From Micropterix aruncella (Eukaryota > Arthropoda > Insecta > Lepidoptera > Micropterigidae): DNA of 64,000 nucleotides. The translations under genes were made by a program, and so were the position numbers. The notes below the pieces were generated by a model. That model was not told the origin of the DNA. It did not search any database and worked only from the letters and a program-made list of their open reading frames with translations. Location of the stretch: assembly GCA_944548615.1 (NCBI GenBank), contig OX155980.1:61448965-61512964 (forward strand). Direction: 5' to 3'. This document shows, one piece after another, positions 11,430-24,855 of the stretch. Position 1 is the stretch's first letter. Every line of letters starts with the position of its first letter.

Positions 11430-11890
11430 GCTGCATCCTCTTACCATTGCCGTTCAATGTATAAGCCGAGGCCATCTTTTCGGCAAGTCTGTACGATGTC
11501 TCGGAACGAATCACAGTTAATGGTCATGTCATTCACAATATCAGATATGCCGATGACACTATCTTGATAGCTGACACCAGGCAGAGCTTGCAGAAACTCG
11601 TGGATATCGTCACCATAGCGAGTGCGTTATACGGCATTAGCATCAACGCCAAAAAGACAAAATACACGGTAGTAAGCCGAACACCGCAGTCACACTCTTT
11701 CATCAGTATCGACGGTACGGACCTTGAAAGAGTGAGCCGATACATATACCCGTGTGTCAACGTCAAAGGAGACCAGTCTGGAAATTAAATGACGAATTGA
11801 GCAGGCCCGTAGCGCTTTTCGAAAAATGGAGAAAGTCTTCTGTGACCATATATTAAGCCTCTATCTATGCACGCGAATAGCAAATTGCTA
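11430..11890 (+). pseudogene. Non-LTR retrotransposon reverse transcriptase fragment (RTE/related clade)
   Basis: Translation shows the palm motif IRYADDT (about 11548-11568). It is followed by a helix with LVDIV and GISINAKKTK, the ISIDGT-LERV strand, then after a frame break RIEQARSAF and MEKVFCDHIL. These are the order and spacing of the RT palm/thumb of non-LTR elements. The 5' part and the fingers are absent, and a stop at about 11786 breaks the frame. It is a dead fragment related in type to 55830-56265. Confidence 0.75.
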
Positions 11891-12169
11891 CCTATGACCT
11901 GTACCAGAAAAAAACGTTGTTGATAATATTATAACAGGCTATATGCTTTGCAGCGTATTTATGGCATACACGTATATCTCTAATTCTCTATGTTTCGTAT
12001 CGCGTATATTCTAAACTTCTTAGTGTGGCAACCTGTGGCAAGACGACACAGCTGAACGCAACATATGAGCGGAAAGAGTGACTGGGCCGAACGCCGCTAC
12101 TTGCATCAAGTTGTTTTTGAGCGGATCGGGACGGACGGTCGATACCACAGAGGGTAACAGAAATAGAGA

Positions 12170-12430
12170 ACGGAAGTGCGAAGGCGGGTTGTGAGTGAAT
12201 GCGTTCACCGAATAGAAAGAGATAGCTGCATATGAGGCCCCCTCCATCCTTGCCTAGCGTTTATCCATAGCATAGCAGACTTATGGCGTCGAAGAGTTGC
12301 CATGGTGATATATAAGCGTTGCCATAGTGATATATGTACGTGGCTCCGTGCATACGCGACTAGAAAAGGGAGGATGGGGTACTATATATGCTGCTGTCTC
12401 TTTCTATTCGGCTGACGCATTTTCAGGCTG
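12170..12430. repeat. Inverted repeat pair
   Basis: ctctttctattcgg with acgcatt at about 12395-12421 recurs inverted at about 12199-12226, with atatgc-gct and ggatgg also conserved. This gives a foldback with about 100 bp between the arms. No coding content. Confidence 0.5.
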
Positions 12431-12555
12431 GTTACGCGATCTAGTTACTTATATATACCTATGGTCGATACCGCTGCCGGCGTACTTCGTGTTTTGTCTT
12501 TCTATTTCGCTCGCGTGCACGTTACATTGTATTAAACGATTGATATTAACGAATT

Positions 12556-12640
12556 GGTAGACTTGAAATTTGGTACAGAGATGCCGTGTTGGCCGAAATC
12601 ACTGAAATTTCGCGGGTGAGTATATTTGCGTAAACGATTG
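12556..12640 (+). repeat. Family Z partial copy
   Basis: ttgaaatttggtacagagatg followed by ttggccgaaatcactgaaat resembles the right end of the family Z copies (aattcggtgcacagatgctc at 36280). Confidence 0.4.
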
Positions 12641-13154
12641 AATCGAACGTGTTTAAAACGTTGGATTCTCACTATCCGCGCTCGTCACCCTTAGGTCAAG
12701 CTCGAAACGTTAAATTCCTTCCCGTAGGACAATTATGCTCAAAATCCTTTCTAAAGTAGACCTTGGCTACTTGGCGGTAAAGTTTTGGGGTCACACAACC
12801 GAAGTTTTTAATATGTTGTTAGAACCTATGCCAAGAGTCCCATTTTGCAGCATTGAGACCTATGCAAGGTGCGCAATGCTCAAAAAGCAGCGAAATCGTT
12901 GCATCTTTTTCGCGTTCTGCTGAATATTCTCGAAGGTATGCGTATTGCGTAACCTACTGAATAGGTTATTATTTCTTTTTTAAGTAGATTCAATTTGAGG
13001 CAACTGAAGCCTACACTAACCACCGTATTTACAGAAGCTTCCGAGATAATGCTCATCGAAAATTGACAATGTAGAAATAAGGTACACCTGGCCAAGTTAT
13101 TTTTACGAAAAACCAAACCAAGGATACAACGCCAACTACACCAAGCACTCCCTT

Positions 13155-13957
13155 TTAGTGCTCCTAGACGGGCCACATTTCGCTGCAATATGTGGCTGCA
13201 ATACATTGCCCGGCAACATTGTTAGAAATACCAGCCATACTATGCAATATACGGAAGTATGTTTACTATATCTTGCCATATAGCCACATTTTTTTGGTGT
13301 GGCCGTAACGTGTTTATGTGTGGCCGGCGTGTTGCTAGACTTCGCAATCGAAAATACTGTAATATTGCCCGGCCAGCATTATTGCTGTTTCGTTTTGCGC
13401 CAAATGCGTCCCTTTCTGATGCGAGTCACGACGCACAACATCTTCATTTTATAAAATATTATTATCTATTCTGATATGTTATGTAAAATTGCGTGAAATA
13501 ATTTATATTATTTATTAGTGTATTTAAATGTTTGTATACATCATTAATAGATTTTTGTATTGTGAATTTATTATTAATAGTGAATTCATATGGAGAAGAT
13601 CTTTCAATTGGTATATATATCATCGAAAACATTCAGGCTAAGATATCTAAAGTATCACGCTTATTGAAGTCAGGTCGAATCCACATTCACGCCTTTTTTT
13701 GTCGTTTTAAATTTTCATTTAAAACAATATAAGCCGCTGCGACACTTATGATTTCGTCCGCCATTGTTGCCCGATTGTGTAGCCCGTTTACGAGTCAAAA
13801 TGATGGGTCATACTTTTGGAGAAATATTGCGGAGAATGGCCGGGCTATATTTGTTCAGCAAAATGCTGCAATAACATGTTGCACTGATGGCCAGGCTATA
13901 GTAGCTAATATTGCAGTCACATATTGCCGTAAAAGTATAGCCCGTTTAGGAGCGTCA
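13155..13957. repeat. Candidate ~800-bp inverted-repeat element
   Basis: The left arm at 13158-13215 (gctcctagacggg, then gcaatatgtggctgcaata) pairs with the right arm at about 13895-13955 (attgcagtcacatattgcc, then cccgtttaggagc). Interior sequence repeats gcaatattgc-type and ggccgggc motifs. No transposase frame, so probably a non-autonomous DNA element. Confidence 0.5.
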
Positions 13958-13984
13958 TTATAAACAGAGCTATGACAACGTATA

Positions 13985-14805
13985 ACTAACTAGAGTTGTC
14001 AACTACTACGGGCGAACCCGTCACCTCAGGAAGTTTTAACGATTATTCGTTCTATCTCCCTGGAGTGAGCGCAGAAGACTTGGCCAAAACAGTCCACCGT
14101 CAAGCTCCACCACATGCCCGTAAGAGGCCAACGGCTTAACCGCGAGATAGCCAGGAGTGTTACCCAGCGGGATTACACTCACGCCTTTACTTCCAATTGC
14201 GACCAGATTACTCCAGTCTCTCGGTTGGTCACGAATTCGAGGTCGCTTGCGCGGTCCTCTCCCTTACGAAGCGGTGAAACGCTCTATACCGAATCTATCG
14301 CGGACCACGGCATCCTTTGCCCGGCTATTCACCCAGGCTCGGGTAGCCGATGGTCGCCGTAAGTTCCGCAACCACCCCCGCTCTATAGGAAACAGTACTG
14401 CTTCCAGACTCCCCCGACTGTTAGTCAGAGTGCACAATCGATTGGCTTACGCCGCACGGTATGCAGACCGTCCAGGAGCGCCAAAAGGTTGATTCCTAGG
14501 GGAAACTAGCCCTAAGGCCAGAGTCCTACCCAGGCTCGCACTTCATGCGTGGAGGCCGCCGGATGGGTGTTGACACGGGAGTATGACCGACCCTAAACAA
14601 ATGGGTCTTCGTGGCCAATTCGCAAGGGCCCGTTAGCTCCCTATAAAAAGTACAGCTATTGACTCTCAGCTGGAAATCATCCTCTTGCATCTACAAGGAA
14701 AATTACCCGTTGACCCGTGAGTGTGACCAACCCTGAACAGAATGGGTCTTCGTGGCCAACTCATCAAGGGCCACTTAGCTCCCAAGGGCCCTTGACCTAT
14801 GACAA
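13985..14805 (-). repeat. Family G mosaic repeat, copy 2
   Basis: Near full-length copy. It begins with the ctactacgggcgaacccgtc block and runs through cggttggtcacgaattcg, gcgcggtcctctccctta, ggaaacagtactgcttccag and cgtccaggagcgccaaaagg to a gggcccgttagctccc end (about 14626-14641). A second partial end block follows at 14705-14805. Compare 45465-47160. Confidence 0.7.
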
Positions 14806-15600
14806 CGTACAATGATAGGTTCGGGTACGTTGATACTTTCGCATCCGGTAAAAACCACTCGAGGAAACTATTAGAAAATTACTTCAGTCCATGGTCCCTC
14901 CCTCTCTAATGTCTTATTAATGCATGAACAGTTTGCATAGTATACGAGTATTTATCATTTACCTTCACTATTACTCTTTTCTCTCAAATAATAAAATCAC
15001 TGCTAAATAAATATTTGTAAATAATTAAGATTTAACGATAAATAGTGTAAGAACTTAATTAGTCCTCTTAGTATTCGTTTGTAAATTTTGTGATGGTTAC
15101 TTGTTAAAGCTGTTTATTTACCAAATAAAACAAAATAAATAAATACACTGCAGCTTCTTACTCTATTAGTTTGTTGAATTCTTAACTTAGTACCTACAGA
15201 TTAGAAGATTCAGCTAATATTTATAACGAAATGTGTGACGGTCATGTGTTTATCAAATAAATTATAAGAAATAAATAAAATAAATAAGTACACTGCGGCT
15301 AATTATTATATTAGTTTGTTGAAATCTTATCTTAGTATCTACAGTTCAGAAGATACATACACAATACACATGCCGGACGGTCTTACGTTACGACGTTATG
15401 TCTCGCTCATCGGGTCTCGGCCTTCCGAAATGCCACGGAGTCTACACTTCTAAGAGTTATTTGAATACTTAATTAGTAGATTGTGCTCCGGAGCAGAAAT
15501 AGCTGGATAAGACTGAGTAGGCGGGTGGTTTGTTCGGTAGAGTGAATTCTGTTTCGGTTGTGGATCCGGCAAATAATGTAATCATATAGCCGGGTATCGA
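14806..15600. repeat. AT-rich DNA with a ~138-bp tandem duplication
   Basis: 15115-15212 and 15248-15355 share tgtttat, aaataaataaataca-like runs, tattagtttgttgaa, tcttaacttagtacctacag and agaagat. No gene is recognised in the rest. Confidence 0.5.
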
Positions 15601-15850
15601 TTTGTTAAGAAATGCCCTGGCTAGGGTCGAGGACAGGGCGGTCGGGTGGGGGGTGGGGTGTGGAGTGGGGGCGGCGGCCACCGGGCTCCGGCTCGATTCA
15701 TTTGGCGGGTGCGTCGGGCGTCGCGTCGCTGTTTGCCAACACCCCGCCGCGCGCCACCACCGCCAGCAGCCGGCAGAGAGACAGCGCCGCCACCGCGCCT
15801 CGTCCTCTCAGCCACCGCACCGCTCCCGCCCGCGCTAAAGGCAATTGCCG
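15600..15850. promoter_or_regulatory. CpG-rich GC island inside the MTA1-like intron
   Basis: About 250 bp of very GC- and CpG-rich sequence (ggcggcggccacc, gcgtcgggcgtcgcgtcg, ccccgccgcgcgcc) in otherwise AT-rich DNA. It yields several short frames on both strands, none recognised. It could be an internal promoter/enhancer, an unrecognised exon or a repeat fragment; the sequence alone does not decide. Confidence 0.3.
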
Positions 15851-15984
15851 GAGTTGCCAGATCTCGCCTTAATCGTTAATGCTGGGATTACACGGGCTTA
15901 GTACTTGTCACTAACCTGCTTAGTGATCGCGACAAGTAACCGTTTACGTTGGTATTAGCAAAAAGGTATTATTGGCACGACCGC

Positions 15985-17411
<1,427 letters not shown>

Positions 17412-17412
<1 letters not shown>

Positions 17413-17900
17413 TCTTTTTTATGGATCGGAAACGTGGACCCTACTATAATCGGATCTCAACAAACTCCAGGTCAGCCAAAGGCGATGCTTGAGGCAGCTT
17501 CTCGATGTATCATTCCACGATCGACTACGAAACGAGACAATTAGAGAAAGATGCGATCGACAAACACCGATCGAAGAAGAAAAAAAACGTCAACGATGAT
17601 TCGGACATGTTTGCCGACTGAACGATAATCGCTTACCACGTAAACTTCTTTGGCGAGACCATCCGACAGAATGGGGAATTCAGCGTTCGGCACCGAAAAA
17701 AACCTGGCTAAGGAATATCGAAGACGACTTAAAAAATCAACGAATATCGTCTATCGAAGCTCGAGAAGTCGCCAAAAATCGTCAAGAATGGATTTATGAA
17801 TGGAGTACGCCATCTAGCGACACCGACAGCAGCGTATTGGCTGCGAAAGTGACCCCCTCCACAATCGCCGGCTACGAAATAAATAATAATAATAATAAAA
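17412..17900 (+). pseudogene. Non-LTR retrotransposon 3' end
   Basis: Translation across frame breaks gives ETWTLL, LEAC-like RRCLRQLLD, RNETIRERC, FGHVCRL, KLLWRDHP, PKKTWLRNIEDDLK. This is the usual extreme C-terminus of a class of insect RT polyproteins, followed by an aataataataat tail at 17879-17900. The upstream RT core is absent. A second copy is at 34160-34690. Confidence 0.7.
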
Positions 17901-18439
17901 TTAGCCCTTGTAAACCTAGCATAACTGTTGACGTCGGGGTCAGAGACAACGCTAATCGAAAACGCGCTATTTCTGTGCAATTTTTCTTCATTTCGTTCTG
18001 TCCCTCACAGTATCTTTTGAGGATGTATGTACTGAAGTACCTGAACTTACGCCACTCATTACATTGACTGATATTTCTAGATAATGGTTTCTTTTTTTGT
18101 TTAATTTATCCAAATACAGGCACTATGTTATAGCTGATAAATTAACCAAACTCTGCCTTCCTTGCAAGCCTAAGGGCGGAATGAACACGGCGTAACAGCA
18201 AACTCAGCTATATTGTAGGTAAAATCAACATTCTTTTTCCGTTGCGCAATCGCGGATTTTTTGGCTGGAGGAGAGGATTTCAAAATACGTGGATTTAGTG
18301 ACCTGATTTCCGTGTTTTTTATTTGTAGAACTAACCGATTTGGCAAAACGAGTAGCAATTATTTTTTAGGTAACCTTTTCAAGTAACCTACCTTTATTTG
18401 TTTATTGTTTATGTGCTTCATTTATCTAGTTTTTAGTAA

Positions 18440-20115
18440 AGTTTTTTTTTCGCATTGTCACTGAAGAGGATATTTGGTTTTGCAACACGCAAGCTGAAAT
18501 CAGTCCGCACTATTGGACCCGATGGAGTTCCTCCTTATGTTATCAAAAGCATGTTGTGAGTCTTTTATACAACCCCTCATGCATATATTTAACAGATCGT
18601 TGGAATCTGCAACATACCCCTGTAAGTGGAAGATATGTAAGTGGAAGTAACTCTAGTACCAAAAACAAGCGATAAGGTGCAGGTTGATAATTACAGACCG
18701 ATTGCAGTGTTATCAGCCTTTCCTAAGCTTTTTGAGACGATTCTCCACCGAGAAATTTATACCCAACTATGCGGTACATTATCGGATGTCCAACACGGGT
18801 TCCGTCCTAATCGTTCCACAACTACCAACCTATCCCATTTTATGGATTATGTTACTGGGGAGTTGGATAGCACCTCAAGGGGGCAAGTAGATGTCGTGTA
18901 TTTGGTCGATAACGATGCGTTACCCGAGAATTGGCTGCTGCCGGATTCTCAAGTAAACTGTTGGAATTTTTCGCAGATTACTTGGGTGGCTACCAGCAAT
19001 TCGTTAAATTTGGCAATTTCGATTCCAAACTATACAACACCCATTCCCCCCGATTAGCCAAGGATCAAACTTGGGGCCTTTGTTATTTAACTTATTTGTT
19101 AATTATCTGAGTAAAGTTGTGACATCAGCACGTTGTCTAATGTTTGCTGATGACGTCAAATTATTTTTATCTACTGGAAGTCCTGAGGCCTGCGAGCTCT
19201 TCTAACGTGATATAGATGCAGTTTTTGCATGGAGCCAAACTCGTAACCTTCACTTCAATATTAACAAATGTTCAGTGGTGTACACAATATCGCCTGCTCA
19301 TCTGGTGTATAATTACTCCATCGCTGAATGTGTGCTTCCCAGAGTGACTGAAGTCAAGGACTTGGGGGTTTTTTTCGACCCCCAGTTAAACTTCAAGGAA
19401 CATATTAGACAACTATCTACAACTTCTTTCAAGCTTCTAGGGTTTGTGATACGGCAACCCAAGCACTTCAATAATATTCCGGTTATGCTGTCGTTGTACA
19501 ACTCGATTGTTAGAATCCGCATGGAAACGAATGCAGGTATTTGGAATCCGCATGAAGATACCTATACCCTCATGCTGGAAAAGGTACAGAAGTGTTTTTT
19601 AAGATTTTGTACTTCAAGCAGTACGGATATTATCCATTTTTGTATCCGACTGCATTTATCACAGGCATGGTTGGCTATGATTTTCTCTGTCTCAGAAAAG
19701 AAATGTTGATCATGTCGTATGTTTTGAGTATAATTCGTGGTAAAACTGATAACCCTAGCTTACTAGCCAAGGTGGATCTTTTCGCACCAAATAATTATCT
19801 TCGTCCTCGATCGCACCATCTTTTCGCGGAGCTGTTCTCGCGCACTAACCTTACGAGGTGGAACTTGTCGGCGCGTGCTTTGCGGCGCTTAAATGAAATT
19901 CACTCAATAGCCCAGATTTTGATATTTTTACAATCAACCCTCACTCGTTTTAAATTACAGGCTATTAATTATTATTTCTTCTATGATAGCTAGTATTATA
20001 AGTGTCATTCTATTTGTATAATTACGGTGATATCTTTATTATTTTACTTTTCAATGCCAAGGTTTTACTGTAATGTTGATTAGTAATAAGCGAATAAACA
20101 AATAAATAAAATACT
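18440..20115 (+). pseudogene. Jockey-type non-LTR retrotransposon, 5'-truncated and mutated
   Basis: In order: GPDG-PPYVIK (about 18515-18550); VPKTSDKVQVDNYRPIAVLS then a fingers helix (18650-18760); QHGFRPNRST (about 18790); a frameshifted LGPLLFNLFVN; the palm motif FADDVKLF (about 19141-19165); NINKCSVV; LGVFFDPQLNFKEHI; and a C-terminal domain to about 19990. A 3' tail of aataaacaaataaataaa follows. Stops and frameshifts separate the pieces, so it is inactive. The motif order fits the Jockey group; the endonuclease and ORF1 are missing, as expected of 5' truncation. Confidence 0.85.
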
Positions 20116-21200
20116 TATTATAAGTATTGGATTGTTTATATATAGATACTGATCATATATGACATTGATTATATATGGTATTGGATTGTTCAACTCTATA
20201 GTACATTTTGGCAACCCTTTAGGGACGGCGAAATGCAGGTAGCATTGACGGCGAAACTAATAACAGTTTATTTGGCCATTTATGATAACATTGATAATGA
20301 ATGGTTTTCGATAAATTACAGATAGATTATAAAAACCTAACAATTTAACCAATGACAACAATAATAACACCTATTAGTGCCATCTATTGGATTTTTATAT
20401 AGGGTAATTACATCCCACGAATAATACGAAGAGAGAAAATGCCATCTATTAGTCTATCTGAACTTTAAAGTGCGTAATTATTACGTATACCAAATTAATA
20501 AAAATACATCTTTATGTATATAATATTAAAATGAGCTAATCAAAATTCAAAATAAGTTGTTATTATATCAAAATAAATATTTTGAGATAAGGATACCGTA
20601 TAGGCGCGTTTAGAGCCGCGAGAGTGCGCCGCCATACTTTTATACCACGAACGCCGCTATATTGATCATAATAGAATATTATATAATTTTTAGAACTATG
20701 AGTGATATCTACACGTTGCATTTCGTAGTAAAATCTACCTGCCACCTGCCTATCCTAGTACGTAATAAATCCTACCTGCCAAATCGTAGTACGGAATTTA
20801 GTAATCTAACACGTTATATAATAAATGATACTGGCAACACCGCGGTCGTCTCGCGAGTGCGGGCTCGCGCGTCGGCCGCTTCGCCGTCGCCGCCGCCGAC
20901 GTCGTCCTGGTCCTCGACCGGCTCTTCATTTCCACGACCGCAAAACCGTATGCGTCGCAGACCCGTGCCGCCGCCGAATTGGCCCTTCAATGATATCCAT
21001 GCATTGCGTTGGTTTTTACATTTAACTAGCTAAACCCGGCCACGCTTCGCTGTGGCTCAGTCTGATATGAAATTAATGTGAAACGCACCGATGTCCAGAG
21101 GCACCGAAGATTTCACCGATTCAGGAAGACTTTTGCCGCGCGTACTTGGATGCAACGTTGTGTCAAAATTTCCAGTCAATCGGCCGACTAGTTTTCGAGT
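20116..21200. other. Unassigned DNA with a GC-rich patch
   Basis: AT-rich to about 20800, with the phrase tgccatctattgg/tgccatctattag twice (20390, 20440). 20840-20990 is CpG-rich with spurious Arg-rich frames. At 21033 acccggccacgcttcgctgt resembles a phrase frequent in insect dispersed repeats. No gene recognised. Confidence 0.4.
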
Positions 21201-21350
21201 TTTGCGAGCACAAACATAACGGTTTATTGCACGAAGTTTGTAGCACCCGATGTTTCGGCGATGTTGCAACCGCCGTTGCCAACGGTAGACTGAAATGTTA
21301 TCAATCCCCATCCGTTGTTATTCTGCTCGTAGGCGGTTAACCGCTGCTGT
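21200..21350 (-). repeat. Dispersed repeat, partner of 9390-9560
   Basis: The reverse complement shares gcaacatcgccgaaacatcg and ggtgctacaaacttc with the copy at 9500-9550. Confidence 0.55.
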
Positions 21351-21787
21351 TACTATTCAGATTATAGCGGTGGTAGGGTGGCGGGGTCGGCGATCGTAAA
21401 TTTTGAAAATCCCCGTGCACGCAACACGTGTGCACGGCGTCGTGTCGTGTCCTCGTGCACGGCTATGGGCGTTAGAACATTCTAAGAAGAGGGTTCCGCG
21501 TAGTGTAGAGTTTGATAACGTCGTTTCTCAAAATAGTCCATGTTATCGGCTAACTATCGGCCATATTAATTATCGGTCTAAAATTAATTTCACCTATGAA
21601 GTAGAAAAGAACTTAGGTTTTTTGGTCTGGCTTTTTAGGATGTCAACGTTACGAGGACAAGTAGCAATGACAGCACCGACTATATTAATATCATCGAGGC
21701 GAGGCGAGACTTGAGACTAGTATCGTCTCGTCTCGAAAATACCAGTCGAGATTGAGGTCACAGTATACCAGACAGTAGCTTCTCTAA

Positions 21788-22099
21788 GGGGCTCTCTAGA
21801 CGATCAAGCATGCTTGTCAATTATCGCGTAACGGGTTGGGAGGGGATCGTAAACCGTAGGAAATATGCAAATATGTTTTTTCAATATTTACCCAAAATTA
21901 TAATTTTGTGGTTTTATACTAGGGAGTTACGTGAATTAGACGTAATTGAATGAATGACATGACTCCCTGGTATAAAACTACAACATTAGGCATTTTTGGT
22001 AAAAATAAACGAAAATATTTGCATATTTCCTGCGGTTTACGATCCCCTCCCAGCCCGCGGCGCGATGCTTGACAAGCATGCTTGATCGTCTAGAGCCAC
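21788..22099. mobile_element. Foldback MITE, complete copy (~312 bp)
   Basis: Long inverted repeats of about 140 bp: ctctagacgatcaagcatg, then ggatcgtaaaccg and tttgcatat, are mirrored at the right end. The centre is itself a hairpin (gttttatactagggagt / actccctggtataaaac). It is flanked by taa (21785-21787) and tta (22100-22102). A sequence lacking the insertion is present at 49820-49880. The family could be PIF/Harbinger-like from the TWA-type flanks, but that is inference. Confidence 0.75.
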
Positions 22100-22746
22100 T
22101 TAGAACAAAATTGAAATTGAAGCAAGTGATGTCAGGAATCTTAATGGCTACCACAAATCATAATATGATTACTCGTCTTCTTCTTGAAGCATCGTCCCGG
22201 CCACATTTACGGTGCCCCGGCGACACAGATGCTATTATGCTACCGATTTGTTCTGAGAATACTATATGGCGTCGACTCGTAAATCTGCACAAAAAAGTAA
22301 TAAACACACCCGACGTAAGAGGGCACAAACTGCGCCCACGGTGCGTCACAGCCCACAGCGCCGTAACTATGGGCCTTAGGACGCAACATGACTTACCTCA
22401 CTTTCGTCGCACCCTCTTCCCGCATTGCCTTGTAGCTCTTGAGTGAACTTACTGGGTGTTATTATACTGTGCTGAGGCTGAGTGTCGTCTCGGCACATAC
22501 ACTAAACGAGACGAGACTGATGCTCCAGAGTCGAGACGAGAGTTCGTAGAAAGAGATTTTTACAAACCATCTGGCCAAAATACATCTGGTTTTCAGCCTG
22601 AGTAATAAACTGACTTAAACAAAAAACAGGAGCTGTTTGTCGTTACCGGCGATGCAGTATTTCGCTCAATATTTTACTGCCGTTTTTTGCAATAGAAAGT
22701 AGATGGTCTCCGTATGGACCGTCGCATCTTGGCGATTTTACCTAAA
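22100..22746. other. Unassigned DNA between two MITEs
   Basis: Starts with ~60 bp that match 49849-49910 (aacaaaattgaaattgaagc). It then holds a 125-codon open frame that resembles no known protein, and a gagacgagac-rich stretch at 22470-22545 related to 21690-21750 and 23540-23620. Confidence 0.4.
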
Positions 22747-23014
22747 ATGCTTGACAAGCTTCGCGTCGCGGGCAGGGAAGGGATCGTAAACCGCAGGAAA
22801 TATGCAATGATTTTTTTCAAATATTTACCAAAAATGCCTAATTAATGCCTACGTAATTGATTGATGAATGACGTGACTCCCTGATATACAACTACAAAAG
22901 TAGGCATTTTTCGTAAATATATATTTTTTAAATTACATATTCCCTGCGGTTTACGATCCCCTTCCAGCCCGCGACGCGAAGCTTGACAAGCATGCTTGAT
23001 CGTCTAGAGAGCCC
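22747..23014. mobile_element. Foldback MITE, second copy, left end truncated
   Basis: Same family as 21788-22099: ggatcgtaaaccgcaggaaa at the left and tgcggtttacgatcccc, gacaagcatgcttgatcg at the right. The outer ~20 bp of the left arm (ctctagacgatcaagc) are missing. Confidence 0.75.
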
Positions 23015-24128
23015 TTTATGTAAACGGAGCCGACGCATCGGAGCGACATGCCTTTGTCCTATCTGGGCTTATTCAGTTTTATTGTTGTCACACCTTCGAC
23101 TGTTTCACTTTCATTAAAGTTTAGGAGAGCAATAAATTTAAGGCATGTAGCGCAAGCTTCAAGTACAAGATTGTATGTTACATTTAATAAAATGTTCATT
23201 ACAGCAAAATAACTCTATCTGGAAAAAAATGAGTTTCATAAGTTGTCAGCTTTCGTTTAATATTCCACGTGATAGGGTAGAAAATAATAGTTTTATTCCC
23301 GGAAACATTCATTCTAGATATCTGTACAATGTGGTCTTGAAAATACCAGTCTTTATTGTTTTGATTTACCTAAACGTATGCACGATCGAATATTAAACAA
23401 GCAGAGCATATAAAACACTTTCCCTATAAACGATTCAATTCAATAAAAATAATAATTAATAATATATAAGTTTAATGATGTTCATAATAAATGAGTAGTT
23501 CTCAATAAATGAGTTTGCCTTTTAAGCCTGTCTCTATAGTCTCGTTCGAGACTCGAGACGAGGCGACACTGATATTTTTCGAGAAAATACTACAATTTTT
23601 CACGAGACGAGACATCTCTTTCAAGCACCCGGCGCGATATTATTTCAGAAAGTACATACAAGGAGCGAGATTCAAGGAAACATGATGAGTGTTGTAGCCG
23701 CAATAGTTTTTAAATCAACGGTCCATCGCGGCTGCAATATTAATGAACCGCTAACTGCAGAAAGGGATGGATTGACTTTTTTATATCTAAGGAGACACAA
23801 ATAACAGTGTAGATATTCAAAAATATTTTTAGGTAACCGTTTTAGTTAAAAATCTTAATATAGTCTGTCCAATATCTCTTGAGCCTTCCCATAGACGGTT
23901 AGGAGGTGAGGTGCACCGGAGTCATGTAAGTGAGACGGCACTATGCGTGCGAAAGAAAGAGTTAAAAAATGTCGTCGCGAAATCCGTAAAACTGTATATT
24001 ACGCCATGTTTACATGAGACGGCAACATATCATCAAATGTTAAGTAAATATATTAAAAGGAATAAAAAACAAGACTGCCATTACAAAAAGTGAACTACTG
24101 TATCTATGATTATTTTTATTACGTTTTT
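23015..24128. other. Unassigned DNA
   Basis: AT-rich. A tctcgtctcg-type block lies at about 23535-23625. No gene recognised. Confidence 0.4.
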
Positions 24129-24726
24129 TAAGCTATTGCATAGCTTTTATCGCGGGCCTAGGCCAGCGCGGCGACCGAATGAAGAAATTTCTTAACGAAA
24201 ATGAATTATTTTAAACTGTCAATTACGTCTAAACGAGTACTGCTTACGATTCGAAAAAAATATATGTTAAACAAGAACATTTTCCTAATATTCTTAGCTT
24301 TGAATATTTTAGATTTTGTTTATATTACATAGTGTAATTAAGTTGTGAAATTAGGTCTAACCGAACACAAAAACGACTACTACGCAAATACTATCTGGCG
24401 TATTATTATGCAACCTGCACCATTTTAAAGATAATTTAATTATCTATCTTTTTATCTACGATTTTTTTCGAATAATCCGTTTTTTTTTGCTTTATCGAAT
24501 AAAAAATTCGTGCGCGGCGCTTTATCGGAAGACGTTTAAATTATTCCGAATCATTTGCTACCGCAGCCGCAAATGATTCTGAATAATTTCAACGTTTTCC
24601 GATAGAGCGCAGTTATCTGATATCAGAAAAAATAAAATAAATAAATAATTATAATTGCATAAGGTGTTAAAAATGCTATGCAATAGCTTTACCGCGGCAG
24701 TCCCCGAGTGCCACACGTATTTTTTT
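24129..24726 (+). repeat. Family P repeat, copy A
   Basis: Starts taagctattgcatagc and ends ccgagtgccacacgtattttt. Near the right third is a ~94-nt hairpin (24517-24610), whose arms carry atcggaagacg and ccgaatcatttgc mirrored around a short loop. Five further copies are at 35822, 38747, 42695, 57146 and 59728. No coding frame; class unassigned. Confidence 0.8.
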
Positions 24727-24789
24727 AATGAAATATTTGTGATTTATGTATTTATACATATAGATACATGTATATTTCCGGAATGTACT

Positions 24790-24855
24790 CAATCAGACCT
24801 GTCACTTGACACTAAACACTTATGTTAATTTATTGACATTTGGAGATTTGAACAT
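24790..24855 (-). repeat. Family X repeat, left remnant split by the LTR element
   Basis: aatcagacctgtcacttgac and cttatgttaattta match the reverse complement of 16205-16262. The match stops at 24855, where the LTR begins, and resumes at about 33299. Confidence 0.7.

Noticed and set aside
22069..22446. 125-codon frame between two MITEs
   Set aside because: Begins inside the MITE terminus and has no domain or compositional bias of a protein gene.
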